The notes: a model not told the origin generated them from the letters alone. DNA of 64,000 nt from Hylemonella gracilis str. Niagara R (GCF_000600295.1 NZ_JEMG01000001.1:74612-138611); one strand, 5' to 3'; positions 15,813 through 24,110 are shown, counted from the first letter of the stretch. Translations and numbers: made by a program.

Positions 15813-18536
15813 ATGTCGCAATCTAGCTTCGGAACCAAAACGCTTGTCACTGAAGGGCGATTTGAGCGCTTCACATTGAACAAGCTAAACCAGTTTCTTT
15901 TGGAATTTCCTGTCTCTGAGGCTGGCAAGGATTACATCGATCGCGCATATCTCGCTCCATCGCGAAATGTGCAAGGCGGCACTCGCAATGTGGTGAGCGA
16001 CATTCCGTGCCCCAAGATGGGTGTCGCGATGCCGACCGAGTCGCAGTCTGTTGAGTTCAAGTTCTGTCTAGCCCACATATTCAGCAGCCAGATTCTGGGC
16101 TACCTAATGCAGCCGCCCTCACTTGAGTTGCGATATCTGGGACGGAACGACAAGAAGGTGCGAAGCCTCTACACACCAGATTGCGCGCTGTTTGATTGGC
16201 GCAGCGGCGTCTACCTCGAGGAATACAAGTCGGCGTCAGATCGCGAACATCTATTGCGGCTTCACCCTGGGAAGTACGCGCAGGCAAATGACCGCAACTT
16301 CATTTGTCCACCCGCTTTAGACGTAGTCCATCCTTGGGGGTTCAGATTCCGCGTGCGCTTTGATGATGAGATCCACGCCATTGGCCACGCAAACCGTCTC
16401 TTCCTTTTTAGCTACCTCGGCGTCGAACAAGTATTTGACTGGCATCAAATTAAGGAACCGTTGCTTGGGAACTTCACGGGCCATGGATACCGTTCGTACG
16501 ACGACCTCGTTACCGCAGGTGTCAACGCAGACGACTTGAACTGGGCCATCGCCACCGGGCACTTGCACATCGATTTTGATGCTGCGCTCTTGGATCGTGA
16601 ACCCGATCGAGTCAACGTTTTTACCTCTCGCCTACTGCTGGAGTCATGGAACCGTGCCATTCGTCTCAATGGCTCACGCCCACCTTCTCGCACCATCAAG
16701 CCGGAAGCTCTGTCGTCTGGCAGCCGAATCGTATTCGACGGCAGCACATTATCTGTAGGCGTGGTTGGTGCGACGGCTCTACACGCCTTTGACGAGAGCG
16801 GGAAAGCCATCTCCCTTACATACGGTCAGCTCAATTCAGCAAGGGAAGCAGGCATCCTTGCCTTACCCTCCGACATAGCCAACGTTGCGATTGCGGGGCC
16901 CCTCTGGACGGCATCGCCCAAGGATTTGCAACGTGCACTGCGCAAGTTGACGATCCTGGAGACGCTTGATCGTGGCGAAAAATTGAGTCTAGAGGATCAA
17001 CATTCCGCTTCCGCTATTCGCCGCTGGCGCAAGAAAGTTAGTGAGGGCGAATCGGCGGGACTCTCAGCAATTGAGTCCTTGATTGACAGCTCCGGTGCGC
17101 GTGGATTTCGCGGCCCACACATTGATCTTCAGCATCACGATATGTTAAATCTCTGGCTGGAGAAGCGTCTAAGCGATCCCACTTGTCCGACCACAGAGTT
17201 TTTATATGAGGAGAGCAAAGAGAAATCGATCGCCCATGGCTTTACTCCCGTTGGTAGATCTGCGTTCTACGTCCGCGTAAAGAACATCCGCTCCGTCGAG
17301 ACCATCAAGAAATCTGCCGGGCACAAAAATTCATACCAACTGGCTCCGAGCTATTGGATGCTCTACCGAGAAACTCCTATGCATGGAGTCCGGGCAATGG
17401 AGGTGGTTCACATCGATAGCACTTTGCTCGATATAGAAACGAGCAGCTCCATCTCGGGAGAGGCTTTAGGTCGTGCGTGGCTCACCCTGGCAATGTGCGC
17501 AAACACTCGTCGCGTGGTTGGGATGTACCTCTCGTACTCCCCGCCCAGCCATGTCAGCAGTCTCATGGTTCTCGCTGACATCGTTCGTAGGACGGGTCGT
17601 CTCCCCGACGCAGTTATTCATGATTGGGGCAGTGAGTTCAAGGCCAAGTGCCTGTGGTACGCCCTTACTTCACTACAGATCACTCATCACATCCGACCCA
17701 AGAGTGCTCCACGTTTTGGCGCTGTCTTGGAGCGGGTATTTGGCATTACAACTTCCGAGTTGCTTGCCAACACCACGGGAAATACAAAACTCAGAAAGAA
17801 GGTTCGGAGCATGTCGCCCCTGGTTGATCCCAGTCGATTCAATGGCCTTTGGTTGGCGGATCTATACGGAAAACTTGAAGAGTATTTCTTTGACGTCTAC
17901 GACACGCGCAAACATCCCGCAACCAATCTCACACCGCGGGATGCCTACAACCAATCTCTCTTAGTTCATGGCCACAGGATTCACAGGTGCCGGAACCTGA
18001 CGTCCATTCTCCCGATCATCCTTCCGCCTCCGTCGTCCTCACGGGGTAGCCGCATTGACCCCGCACGCGGCCTGTTTGTCAATGGCCGGCACTATGGCCA
18101 TCCACTTTTGGCGAAGCTAGCTCTCAAGGGGTCCAGGCCAGAAATCCGTATCAACCCTTTTGACCCCAGCACCATCCTTGCGTTCCTTGATGGTCAGTGG
18201 GTCACGTGCAACTCCAACATCTCTGCACAGATCTCTCGACTTTCTGAACCTGTTTGCTTTTGCCTTTTCGAAGAACTGCGCATGGAGCGATTGATCGTGA
18301 AGAACGCCAAATCCAGATCACGAGCTCGCGTCCTGGCGCTGTGCAAATCTTTGAATGAGAAGGCGTTGAAGAACATAGCCTATTGGGAGAGCGCTGAAGC
18401 CCAGGCCACCCTAGAAATTACAGATCTGGGCGAATCGGAAAGCGAAGCCACAGACACTTCTGCCTACACCCGCCTACACGAGAAGGTCCGCGAATCTGTC
18501 GCCAGACATTTGCAGCTGTCGGGGAGTGCAACATGA
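15813..18536 (+). CDS. tnsAB: Fused TnsA-TnsB Tn7-like transposase
   Basis: The 907-residue protein joins the two Tn7-type strand-transfer subunits. Residues 75-145 form a TnsA-like nuclease with a Glu in E-S-Q-S-V-E-F, Pro-Asp at 122-123 (Y-T-P-D-C-A) and E-E-Y-K at 136-139, a PD-(D/E)XK arrangement for 5'-strand cleavage. The C-terminal half is a TnsB/Mu-type RNase H domain with Asp535 (HIDS), Asp604 (IHDWGSEF) and Glu640 (AVLERVFG), giving D(68)D(35)E, then a beta-barrel region with G-L-W-L-A-D-like motifs. I chose ATG 15813 (AGGGG upstream) over the earlier GTG. Its TGA overlaps tnsC as ATGA. All catalytic residues are intact, so the element may be active. Confidence 0.93.
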   Translation: MSQSSFGTKTLVTEGRFERFTLNKLNQFLLEFPVSEAGKDYIDRAYLAPSRNVQGGTRNVVSDIPCPKMGVAMPTESQSVEFKFCLAHIFSSQILGYLMQPPSLELRYLGRNDKKVRSLYTPDCALFDWRSGVYLEEYKSASDREHLLRLHPGKYAQANDRNFICPPALDVVHPWGFRFRVRFDDEIHAIGHANRLFLFSYLGVEQVFDWHQIKEPLLGNFTGHGYRSYDDLVTAGVNADDLNWAIATGHLHIDFDAALLDREPDRVNVFTSRLLLESWNRAIRLNGSRPPSRTIKPEALSSGSRIVFDGSTLSVGVVGATALHAFDESGKAISLTYGQLNSAREAGILALPSDIANVAIAGPLWTASPKDLQRALRKLTILETLDRGEKLSLEDQHSASAIRRWRKKVSEGESAGLSAIESLIDSSGARGFRGPHIDLQHHDMLNLWLEKRLSDPTCPTTEFLYEESKEKSIAHGFTPVGRSAFYVRVKNIRSVETIKKSAGHKNSYQLAPSYWMLYRETPMHGVRAMEVVHIDSTLLDIETSSSISGEALGRAWLTLAMCANTRRVVGMYLSYSPPSHVSSLMVLADIVRRTGRLPDAVIHDWGSEFKAKCLWYALTSLQITHHIRPKSAPRFGAVLERVFGITTSELLANTTGNTKLRKKVRSMSPLVDPSRFNGLWLADLYGKLEEYFFDVYDTRKHPATNLTPRDAYNQSLLVHGHRIHRCRNLTSILPIILPPPSSSRGSRIDPARGLFVNGRHYGHPLLAKLALKGSRPEIRINPFDPSTILAFLDGQWVTCNSNISAQISRLSEPVCFCLFEELRMERLIVKNAKSRSRARVLALCKSLNEKALKNIAYWESAEAQATLEITDLGESESEATDTSAYTRLHEKVRESVARHLQLSGSAT

Positions 18537-19693
18537 AGATGCAGTCTCTCGTCCCGGCCTCAGTACTTGCAAGCTCGAATGCCGAGCGCGAACAGTACTT
18601 CAGCTCGACTGTCGTCGAGCACCCTTACATGAAGCGCGCCTTGACAAGGCTGAACGAAGCCACTTCGGCTTTCGATTCTCAGCGGATGATCCTCCTACTT
18701 GGTGGAGCCGGTGTGGGGAAGACCGCTCTTCTGGAAGCACTCGTCTCCAAAAGATTCGACGCACGAAAGGAGGAGATGCTTAGCGATCGGCGTCGTGTCC
18801 CTGCCCTGTTTGTCGAACTTGAACCCCCGGTCACTGGCAAATTCTCCTTCGTTCCTTTTTATCGGGAGGCCCTTGGATTGATGAACGCGGCGGCCATCGA
18901 TAAAACACTGCCTATTTCTCAGAGGAGACCTGGACGAGATCAAATCCTGTTTCACACGGTAGATGCCAAAGAGTTGAATACCTCAGGCGAGCGACTGAAG
19001 ATTCGGTTCCGAAACAATCTCATTGACCGTCAGGTTGAGATTGTTGCTCTTGATGAGGCGATCTTCGCATTTGAGATTGGCTCGAGTAGCTCTCATGAGG
19101 ATCGACTAAAGCACGTCATAACCCAAGCCAATCATCTCCGCTCGTTCATCAACAAGTCTCCAACAACTTTTATCCTCGCAGGTGCTCATGATTTCTTCGA
19201 ACTGACAGTCAGTACTTCTCAACTTGCACGGCGCAGCTCCATTGTCCACTTCGAACCCTATGGGATGGACAACGAAGGCATCAGTGGTTTTACCGGCGCA
19301 CTGATTGAGCTGCTTCGGCACTTACCTGTCGAAAATGCTTTCGAACTCCATGAGCACGCGACCGAACTCTTACTTCAAAGCCTGGGCTGCATCGGAAACT
19401 TGAAGGACATTCTGAAGCGTGCTTTGAGTCTCTCCCTTCAACGATCAGTCCCTCTCAGCTTTGCTGTATTGCGGGAATGTTTTCTGAGTCCCCCGGCTCA
19501 CGAGGCGATCCGCCAGGAAATGGTTTCTGGCACCAAGAGGCTCTCAACCTTTCTGAGCAATGCTGATCTCGCACGACACATGCTCGAGGAGCCACGCAAA
19601 GTTTCAGTGCCTGTTTCTACCACCAAGAAGTTAAAGCCTGGCGAGATGAAACCGTCGTTTCGGAGGGAGGCGACAGACAAATGGGACTCTTGA
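18533..19693 (+). CDS. tnsC: TnsC-like AAA+ ATPase
   Basis: A 386-residue transposition regulator. Walker [10 protein letters not shown] is at 57-65 and Walker B VALDEA at 171-176, with a sensor-like T-F-I-L-A-G-A-H-D near 210. In Tn7-like elements TnsC polymerises on DNA, receives target information from TniQ/TnsD and activates the TnsA-TnsB transposase. The gene overlaps tnsAB by ATGA and tniQ by 13 bp, so the three proteins are made together. Length is close to the family norm for compact elements. Confidence 0.92.
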   Translation: MKMQSLVPASVLASSNAEREQYFSSTVVEHPYMKRALTRLNEATSAFDSQRMILLLGGAGVGKTALLEALVSKRFDARKEEMLSDRRRVPALFVELEPPVTGKFSFVPFYREALGLMNAAAIDKTLPISQRRPGRDQILFHTVDAKELNTSGERLKIRFRNNLIDRQVEIVALDEAIFAFEIGSSSSHEDRLKHVITQANHLRSFINKSPTTFILAGAHDFFELTVSTSQLARRSSIVHFEPYGMDNEGISGFTGALIELLRHLPVENAFELHEHATELLLQSLGCIGNLKDILKRALSLSLQRSVPLSFAVLRECFLSPPAHEAIRQEMVSGTKRLSTFLSNADLARHMLEEPRKVSVPVSTTKKLKPGEMKPSFRREATDKWDS

Positions 19694-21063
19694 ATCACCC
19701 GAGCATCTTGGCCACTAGATGCTCACTACTTCCGCCAGCGCCTCTTCCGGAAAGCCAATCCTGCCGAGAATCGATTCAGTCTTATGTGCGCCGCATCTGC
19801 GCCAAGAACCAGATTCACGTTTCGACTTTCGTATCTGAGGCGAAATCAAACACTGCAGCCGACTTGGCGAATCGAATTCAGCTATCAAACGGCTGCACTC
19901 ACCTCATCTCCAAAGGAGGAAAGACATCTGCTGCTTGGTTATCTGCGCTAGAGGCCTTGACGATCGTTCAATCTCCTTGGGATATGACAACGCGTGATCT
20001 CACATCTCTGACGGGTGTTGGTCGACTTGTCCTCACGCGAGCACGCCGTTGGTGCCCGATGTGCCTTGAGCAAGACATTTTGTACTTTGAACCCTTCGAA
20101 CGATTGCTATGGACCATCAACGAGGTTCACGCGTGCCACATACACCGCTGCCTGCTCACGTCCCGCTGTCCGCGTTGTGGAAAAGGCGACTTACTTATGT
20201 TGCAGGGGAAAGACAACCCTGGCCAGTGCGTGCATTGTGGTGCGTGGCTTGGAGGATCTGCGCGTCTTTTAGACGAGGATCGCGATGGATTGTCCAAATA
20301 TTTGATTTGGGTTGCACGGTCTTTTGCTGACCTGCTCGCAAACCCAGTGGCGGCGACCACAGACGCCGGCTCAGGTTTTCGAACCACACTGCAGAAGATT
20401 CGAGACTTCCATTTCCAAGGGGTCAGCGCTCATCTGGCTTTATCCCTGGACCGGAATAAATCGGTGATTGCCACCTGGCTTTCGCGCGGGAGCGCTCCTA
20501 GCTGGCAAGCGATGAGCACCGTCAGTTATGCATTTCATGTCCCGTTGCAAGAAATGCTCACGGGTAGCAAGGACTGCATTCCCGTCTCTTTTCACAGACC
20601 ACTTCCGCTTTTGGTCACCAGTAGTCATCGGCCCAGGCGACGCCCACAGCGGACCGATATCCCTTCCCTTCTAAAGCTCTTTGCTCGCGTACACGCAGGC
20701 GAACTCCCACACATCCAGACTCTTACTGCGCTATCACCTATTCTCAACATCTCTGTAAGGGAGATGCGTCGGATCGCAAAAAATGAAACTCAAGCAGTTG
20801 CCGAGGTCCTATCTTTAAGGCGTAAGCGCGCCCAAGAAAAGAAGGATCTCGTGCGCAAGAATGCACTGACATTCGAGGCTTTTCGTATCGTGCAATCTTT
20901 CTATGAGCTTGGGCGGCACCCAAGCCGTCGAGCAATAGAAAAAGAGCTCCGGCTATTAGGCTACTCGATGCGACGAAAAGAGTACGAACTCATTGCTCAA
21001 ATTCGCAATGAGGTATTGAAGGGACAAGGGAGGACTGCTGCCGCATATGAACATCGCGGGTAG
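19681..21063 (+). CDS. tniQ: TniQ/TnsD-like target-selection protein
   Basis: The 460-residue protein has a TniQ domain with a chain of zinc-binding pairs: CPMC (125-128), CHIH (152-155), CPRC (163-166) and CVHC (183-186), typical of TniQ/TnsD. The remaining ~270 residues have R-x-R-rich helical segments (about 310-330 and 360-450) of the kind used for DNA recognition. In Tn7, TnsD binds a specific chromosomal site; no TnsE or CRISPR-Cas genes are seen in the window, so this protein is the only candidate for choosing the target, plausibly the tRNA-Arg gene at 23328. It overlaps tnsC by 13 bp. Confidence 0.9.
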   Translation: MGLLNHPSILATRCSLLPPAPLPESQSCRESIQSYVRRICAKNQIHVSTFVSEAKSNTAADLANRIQLSNGCTHLISKGGKTSAAWLSALEALTIVQSPWDMTTRDLTSLTGVGRLVLTRARRWCPMCLEQDILYFEPFERLLWTINEVHACHIHRCLLTSRCPRCGKGDLLMLQGKDNPGQCVHCGAWLGGSARLLDEDRDGLSKYLIWVARSFADLLANPVAATTDAGSGFRTTLQKIRDFHFQGVSAHLALSLDRNKSVIATWLSRGSAPSWQAMSTVSYAFHVPLQEMLTGSKDCIPVSFHRPLPLLVTSSHRPRRRPQRTDIPSLLKLFARVHAGELPHIQTLTALSPILNISVREMRRIAKNETQAVAEVLSLRRKRAQEKKDLVRKNALTFEAFRIVQSFYELGRHPSRRAIEKELRLLGYSMRRKEYELIAQIRNEVLKGQGRTAAAYEHRG

Positions 21064-21144
21064 TACAGCCCGAATAATGTAGTATCTGCGGGTAGTGCTA
21101 CCGTAAAACCACCCGTCCGGGAAGCCGACACATCGCCACTTGTC

Positions 21145-21960
21145 ATGACCGCCGAACGCCGCTTGTCCAACGCCCCTTTGGTTGAAGTCATCGCTGAAAT
21201 CCATTGGGTCCTTGACGACAACATGCAAGGCAATCCTGTTGATCCCAGTTGGTTCAAGATGGCGATGCAGATTGAGCCCGTGCTTCAAAGCATCCTCCCC
21301 GTTATTGAACCGCTGCAGCCTTTTGGTACGGTCATTCCGCTGGATGTACTCGGACGCGAGCCCCTGATCCGGTTTCGACCGAAACCGGGAGCGTGGCCGC
21401 TTGCACAAATCGGTCAAGGCATTGTGACTGTAAATGCCACTCCTCCATATGACGGATGGGATGCTGTAAGAAATCTACTCTCTCGCATTCTTACGTCCGC
21501 TCGCGATGCTTCGCCGCTTTTTGCTGCTCTTAGACCTGAACGCTGCCAGCTTACCTACCGCGACGCATTCACAGAAGATCATGGCGTCACCGACATTGAC
21601 CATTTCTTGTCAAAACAGGTGCAGTTGATCAACCAGAGTAGCCTGGATATTCTTTCCAAGGTCGTCGGTAAGCCAGCCATTATTGCTACTAGTGAAATCC
21701 GAGCTGCCCACCCCTCGCTTCCCAACACCAATATCTTGGTGAGAGGTTCACGTGGCCAGATTAAAAACACCGCTACACCTCGGCAGGCTGCGATTCTGGA
21801 CTTCGTGGTCAATGGCGCGCCCGACTTGAAGCCTCTCGATGTTGCCTCCATATTGAGTTGGTTTGATCAAGCCCACAGCTGTGCTTGGGATGTCTTTACT
21901 TCCGTCATCCCTAGTGACATCATGGGCAACCTCAAACGTGAAAAGGGAAGCCATGCTTAA
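21145..21960 (+). CDS. TIGR04255-like protein
   Basis: A 271-residue protein whose opening (LSNAPLVEVIAEIHW) and later G-W-D-A-V-R and L-x-P-E-R-C-Q-L-T-Y-R-D segments resemble the TIGR04255 family, a sporadically distributed family of unknown function often found in accessory regions. It has no signal peptide or membrane segment. The stop overlaps the next gene by 8 bp (ATGCTTAA), so the two are coupled. Being cargo between tniQ and the element's right edge, a role in defence or stability is plausible but not shown. Confidence 0.6.
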   Translation: MTAERRLSNAPLVEVIAEIHWVLDDNMQGNPVDPSWFKMAMQIEPVLQSILPVIEPLQPFGTVIPLDVLGREPLIRFRPKPGAWPLAQIGQGIVTVNATPPYDGWDAVRNLLSRILTSARDASPLFAALRPERCQLTYRDAFTEDHGVTDIDHFLSKQVQLINQSSLDILSKVVGKPAIIATSEIRAAHPSLPNTNILVRGSRGQIKNTATPRQAAILDFVVNGAPDLKPLDVASILSWFDQAHSCAWDVFTSVIPSDIMGNLKREKGSHA

Positions 21961-22669
21961 GTCAGTCCCGTCGCGATTTGAAATCGTCGCCGAGTTTCTG
22001 CCTGCTGCGCTAAAACGGACACGCACTGCAATAGCTGGGCTGAATCCTGTTCAGTTTGCACGGTACCAACGACCGGCTTCTGCAGTCCATGCTGATGACA
22101 TTGTCGTGTCTTCCTTCGACGACAGGAGCTATGGGATGTCCTATGTCGTCACCCCTTTTGCCTCTACCTCGATTGTTGAGGGGAAATCTCCTGTTCGAAG
22201 CCTACTAAACCCTGAGCAGGCTCAACACTGGGATAGTCATCTAGTCCAACTGCTTCTGTTGTTGTCCGACAGCGATGCCGCCTTTTATTTGGGTGCCACA
22301 ATTTACGTTGCCAGTGAGACGCTGATGTGCGAAATTGGGCGCCCTGGCAGGACGTTACTGATCGCTACCGATGACGAAGGAACCACCGTCAGCTATCGGA
22401 AACGTCCGGATGACTTTAGTAGCTATGAGTCTTTTGAATTCGCTCAGTTGCCAGAGCTACCAGAATTTCAGAGAATCTTGATAGATTTCCAGCGCCCTGA
22501 AATTACAGAATGGCTGAGCAACCGCAAGAAGAACTGGTGGAGCACGAGGTCGTCGGACGCCGCATTCGCGACAACCATGAGCATCACGGAATCACCGACG
22601 GAGACGGGGGCTTCCGTGTCTTGGCCGGCGCGTTCATGGAAGACCGACCTGATGCTCACATATCCGTAG
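21953..22669 (+). CDS. Hypothetical protein coupled to the TIGR04255-like gene
   Basis: A 238-residue protein starts at ATG 21953 behind AAAAGGGAAG and overlaps the previous stop. I do not recognise it. The first 186 residues look like an ordinary globular protein. From about residue 187 onward (after W-L-S-N-R-K-K-N-W-W) the composition turns low in hydrophobics and reads like a frame shadow of the next gene, which starts at 22510. Either the overlap is real, or a stop near 22530 has been lost. It probably functions with the TIGR04255-like protein, as such genes are usually paired with a partner. Confidence 0.6.
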   Translation: MLKSVPSRFEIVAEFLPAALKRTRTAIAGLNPVQFARYQRPASAVHADDIVVSSFDDRSYGMSYVVTPFASTSIVEGKSPVRSLLNPEQAQHWDSHLVQLLLLLSDSDAAFYLGATIYVASETLMCEIGRPGRTLLIATDDEGTTVSYRKRPDDFSSYESFEFAQLPELPEFQRILIDFQRPEITEWLSNRKKNWWSTRSSDAAFATTMSITESPTETGASVSWPARSWKTDLMLTYP

Positions 22670-23043
22670 ATCGGTTCTGGAACAACACCAAAGCGCCTTC
22701 TAAGGCGGGTAAAGCAGCGCATACCCACTTAATCGCAGAGATATGCATCAGCGAAAGCTGGGACGGGATGAAGGGTTGGGCTTGCACTAGCGTTAAGCGC
22801 TTCAAAACTGTGCATGGCATCCATTCGGTGATCGCAACGCCTAAGCCCAACCAAAACCCGCATCACGCCGATCTTGTTAAGCAAGACTTCCTCGTGATCA
22901 AGACTGATGACTCTCGCGGGATCCGCCGAAGCAAGTCAATTATGCTGGCCCAGCAACTCGCTGACAGCTTCAACACGTTTCTTAAAGAGAACCAAGCTGA
23001 ATTTATCCCGTGGCCATCGATGCCACAGGCTGCCCATGCGTGA
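22510..23043 (+). CDS. Hypothetical protein, last cargo gene before the island edge
   Basis: A 177-residue soluble protein with a His-rich N-terminus (E-H-E-V...D-N-H-E-H-H-G-I) and a central A-A-H-T-H-L-I-A-E-I segment. No known family is evident. It begins inside the previous gene, in another frame, overlapping by 160 bp; I favour this start because it has the longest, most typical composition. It ends 16 bp before the resolvase remnant on the opposite strand. Confidence 0.5.
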   Translation: MAEQPQEELVEHEVVGRRIRDNHEHHGITDGDGGFRVLAGAFMEDRPDAHISVDRFWNNTKAPSKAGKAAHTHLIAEICISESWDGMKGWACTSVKRFKTVHGIHSVIATPKPNQNPHHADLVKQDFLVIKTDDSRGIRRSKSIMLAQQLADSFNTFLKENQAEFIPWPSMPQAAHA

Positions 23044-23059
23044 TTTTGTTTCTCTTCTT

Positions 23060-23206
23060 TTATCCGACGGATAGTGCGCTGACCCTGGCCGCAGCCAGCG
23101 CGTCCTCCGGTCCCTGGTCGATCCGCTTGGCCTCAAATTCAGTAAGTGCGGCAAACAATCTGCAAGGCCAACTCGGTCGCTCCATGCATGTCCAGGGCAA
23201 CGGATT
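23060..23206 (-). pseudogene. Fossil of a serine resolvase/invertase
   Basis: The minus strand encodes C-R-L-F-A-A-L-T-E-F-E-A-K-R-I, then D-A-L-A-A-A-R-V and a stop. This matches the segment of Tn3-type resolvases and DNA invertases that reads F-x-x-x-G-A-L-A-E-F-E-R-x-L-I and R-T-x-A-G-L-A-A-A-R-A, which links the catalytic domain to the DNA-binding tail. Key Arg residues are replaced (A-K-R, D-Q-G-P) and no N-terminal Ser catalytic segment remains, so it is inactive. It lies between the cargo genes and the end repeats. Confidence 0.6.
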
Positions 23207-23221
23207 TAGCCCCTCCGATGT

Positions 23222-23295
23222 GTAATCCGGCATTTCCTGCACACAGGAGAAATCTGGCAATTCGTGCGCAATGTGCACATTAATTGCCGGACTCC
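23222..23295. repeat. Three diverged 21-bp repeats resembling a Tn7-type right end
   Basis: Two minus-oriented copies, 23222-23242 and 23249-23269, start 27 bp apart and agree at 15 of 21 positions (core GAAWTGCCRGATTWC on the minus strand). A third plus-oriented copy is at 23275-23295 (15/21 to the second). A perfect palindrome, AATGTGCACATT, is at 23270-23281. Reading inward from 23279 the sequence begins TGT, as Tn7-type ends do (inward TGT / outward ACA), which puts a possible terminus at 23277-23279 and TTAAT (23280-23284) as a possible 5-bp target duplication. TTGCCGGACTAC at positions 1-12 of the window matches the core too. Confidence 0.45.
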
Positions 23296-23327
23296 ACACG
23301 ACTTGCCGGTTCTTTCGGCGAGGATGC

Positions 23328-23403
23328 TGGTGCGGCTGGCGGGGATCGAACCCACGACCCTTGGCTTCGGAGGCCAATACTCTATCCACTGAGCTACAGC
23401 CGC
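23328..23403 (-). tRNA. tRNA-Arg (anticodon CCG)
   Basis: A 76-nt tRNA on the minus strand: GCGGCTGTAGC acceptor and D-arm start at 23403, anticodon stem TTGGC/GCCAA around a CTCCGAA loop giving anticodon CCG, T-arm GGGTTCGATCC and encoded CCA at 23328-23330. All four arms pair. CCG reads arginine codon CGG. The 3' end faces the accessory island, whose putative end is about 50 bp away. Confidence 0.95.
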
Positions 23404-23422
23404 GTTGTCTGCGCAGGCCGGC

Positions 23423-23428
23423 ATTGTA
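23423..23428 (-). promoter_or_regulatory. -10 box of tRNA-Arg
   Basis: TACAAT on the minus strand lies about 20 bp upstream of the mature tRNA 5' end, a fitting place for a -10 element. The -35 region is poorly conserved. Confidence 0.4.
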
Positions 23429-23473
23429 GGCGGTTTCGCCCGTCGGCTGGGCGGTCCGAACAAAGGCCAAAGC

Positions 23474-23479
23474 TATAAT
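23474..23479 (+). promoter_or_regulatory. -10 box (TATAAT) upstream of cytochrome c5 gene
   Basis: A perfect TATAAT lies 50 bp upstream of the cytochrome start on the plus strand, in the gap shared with the divergent tRNA promoter. No clear TTGACA is seen 17 bp upstream. Confidence 0.45.
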
Positions 23480-23528
23480 CCCGCCCGATTGCAAGTCATT
23501 CACTCCCAGGATTTCCAAGGACCAAGAC

Positions 23529-24038
23529 ATGAGCGCACAACAACACGAAGAAGCCCACACCGGCCCCATCAAGACGCCCGGGCAGGTGATGTGGGTGTCG
23601 ATTGCAGCCTTCGTGCTTCCGGTCTTCATCATCATCGGTCTGGTGTTTTTCGTGGTGGCCGACAAGAAGCCTGCCGCCGGCGCGACCAATATGGAACGTG
23701 CCGTGACCGAGCGCCTGCAAAAGGTCGGTACCGTGGAAATTCGCGATGCCAACCGCCCGCTCAAGAGCGGTGAGGCGGTCTACCAGGCCCAGTGCGTGGC
23801 CTGCCATGGCGCAGGTTTGGCTGGCGCGCCCAAGTTCGGTGACGCAGGCGCCTGGGCCGCGCGCATCAAGACCGGTTTTGACAGCCTGGTGAATTCCGCG
23901 CTCAAGGGCAAGGGCGCCATGGCGGCGCAAGGCGGCGGCGAGCACAACGACACCGAGATCGCGCGTGCCGTGGCTTACTTGGCCAATGCCGCTGGCGGCA
24001 AGTTCACTGAGCCGGCTGCACCGGCCGCAGCGAAGTAA
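23529..24038 (+). CDS. Membrane-anchored cytochrome c5-like protein
   Basis: A 169-residue protein with one N-terminal membrane anchor (about residues 17-40, with V-S-I-A-A-F-V-L-P-V-F-I-I-I-G-L-V-F-F) and one class I haem-c site, CVACH (near 93-97), in a domain V-Y-Q-A-Q-C-V-A-C-H-G-A-G-L-A-G-A-P-K typical of cytochrome c5. An axial Met is expected in G-K-G-A-M. It would carry electrons at the periplasmic face of the membrane. The C-terminal Ala/Pro tail is low complexity. A terminator follows at 24081. Confidence 0.9.
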   Translation: MSAQQHEEAHTGPIKTPGQVMWVSIAAFVLPVFIIIGLVFFVVADKKPAAGATNMERAVTERLQKVGTVEIRDANRPLKSGEAVYQAQCVACHGAGLAGAPKFGDAGAWAARIKTGFDSLVNSALKGKGAMAAQGGGEHNDTEIARAVAYLANAAGGKFTEPAAPAAAK

Positions 24039-24080
24039 TCACACGCCCTGGGCCGGACGGCCCGTTCCACGTTCCACACC

Positions 24081-24110
24081 AAAGCCGGTCTCGCACCGGC
24101 TTTGTCATTT
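24081..24110 (+). terminator. Terminator after cytochrome c5 gene
   Basis: A 9-bp perfect stem, AAAGCCGGT/ACCGGCTTT (24081-24103), with a 5-nt loop, followed by TCATTT. The sequence is palindromic enough to act in both directions. Confidence 0.7.

Noticed and set aside
23206..23463. A protein gene overlapping tRNA-Arg on the minus strand
   Set aside because: The frame runs straight through the tRNA; its residues are tRNA sequence read as protein.
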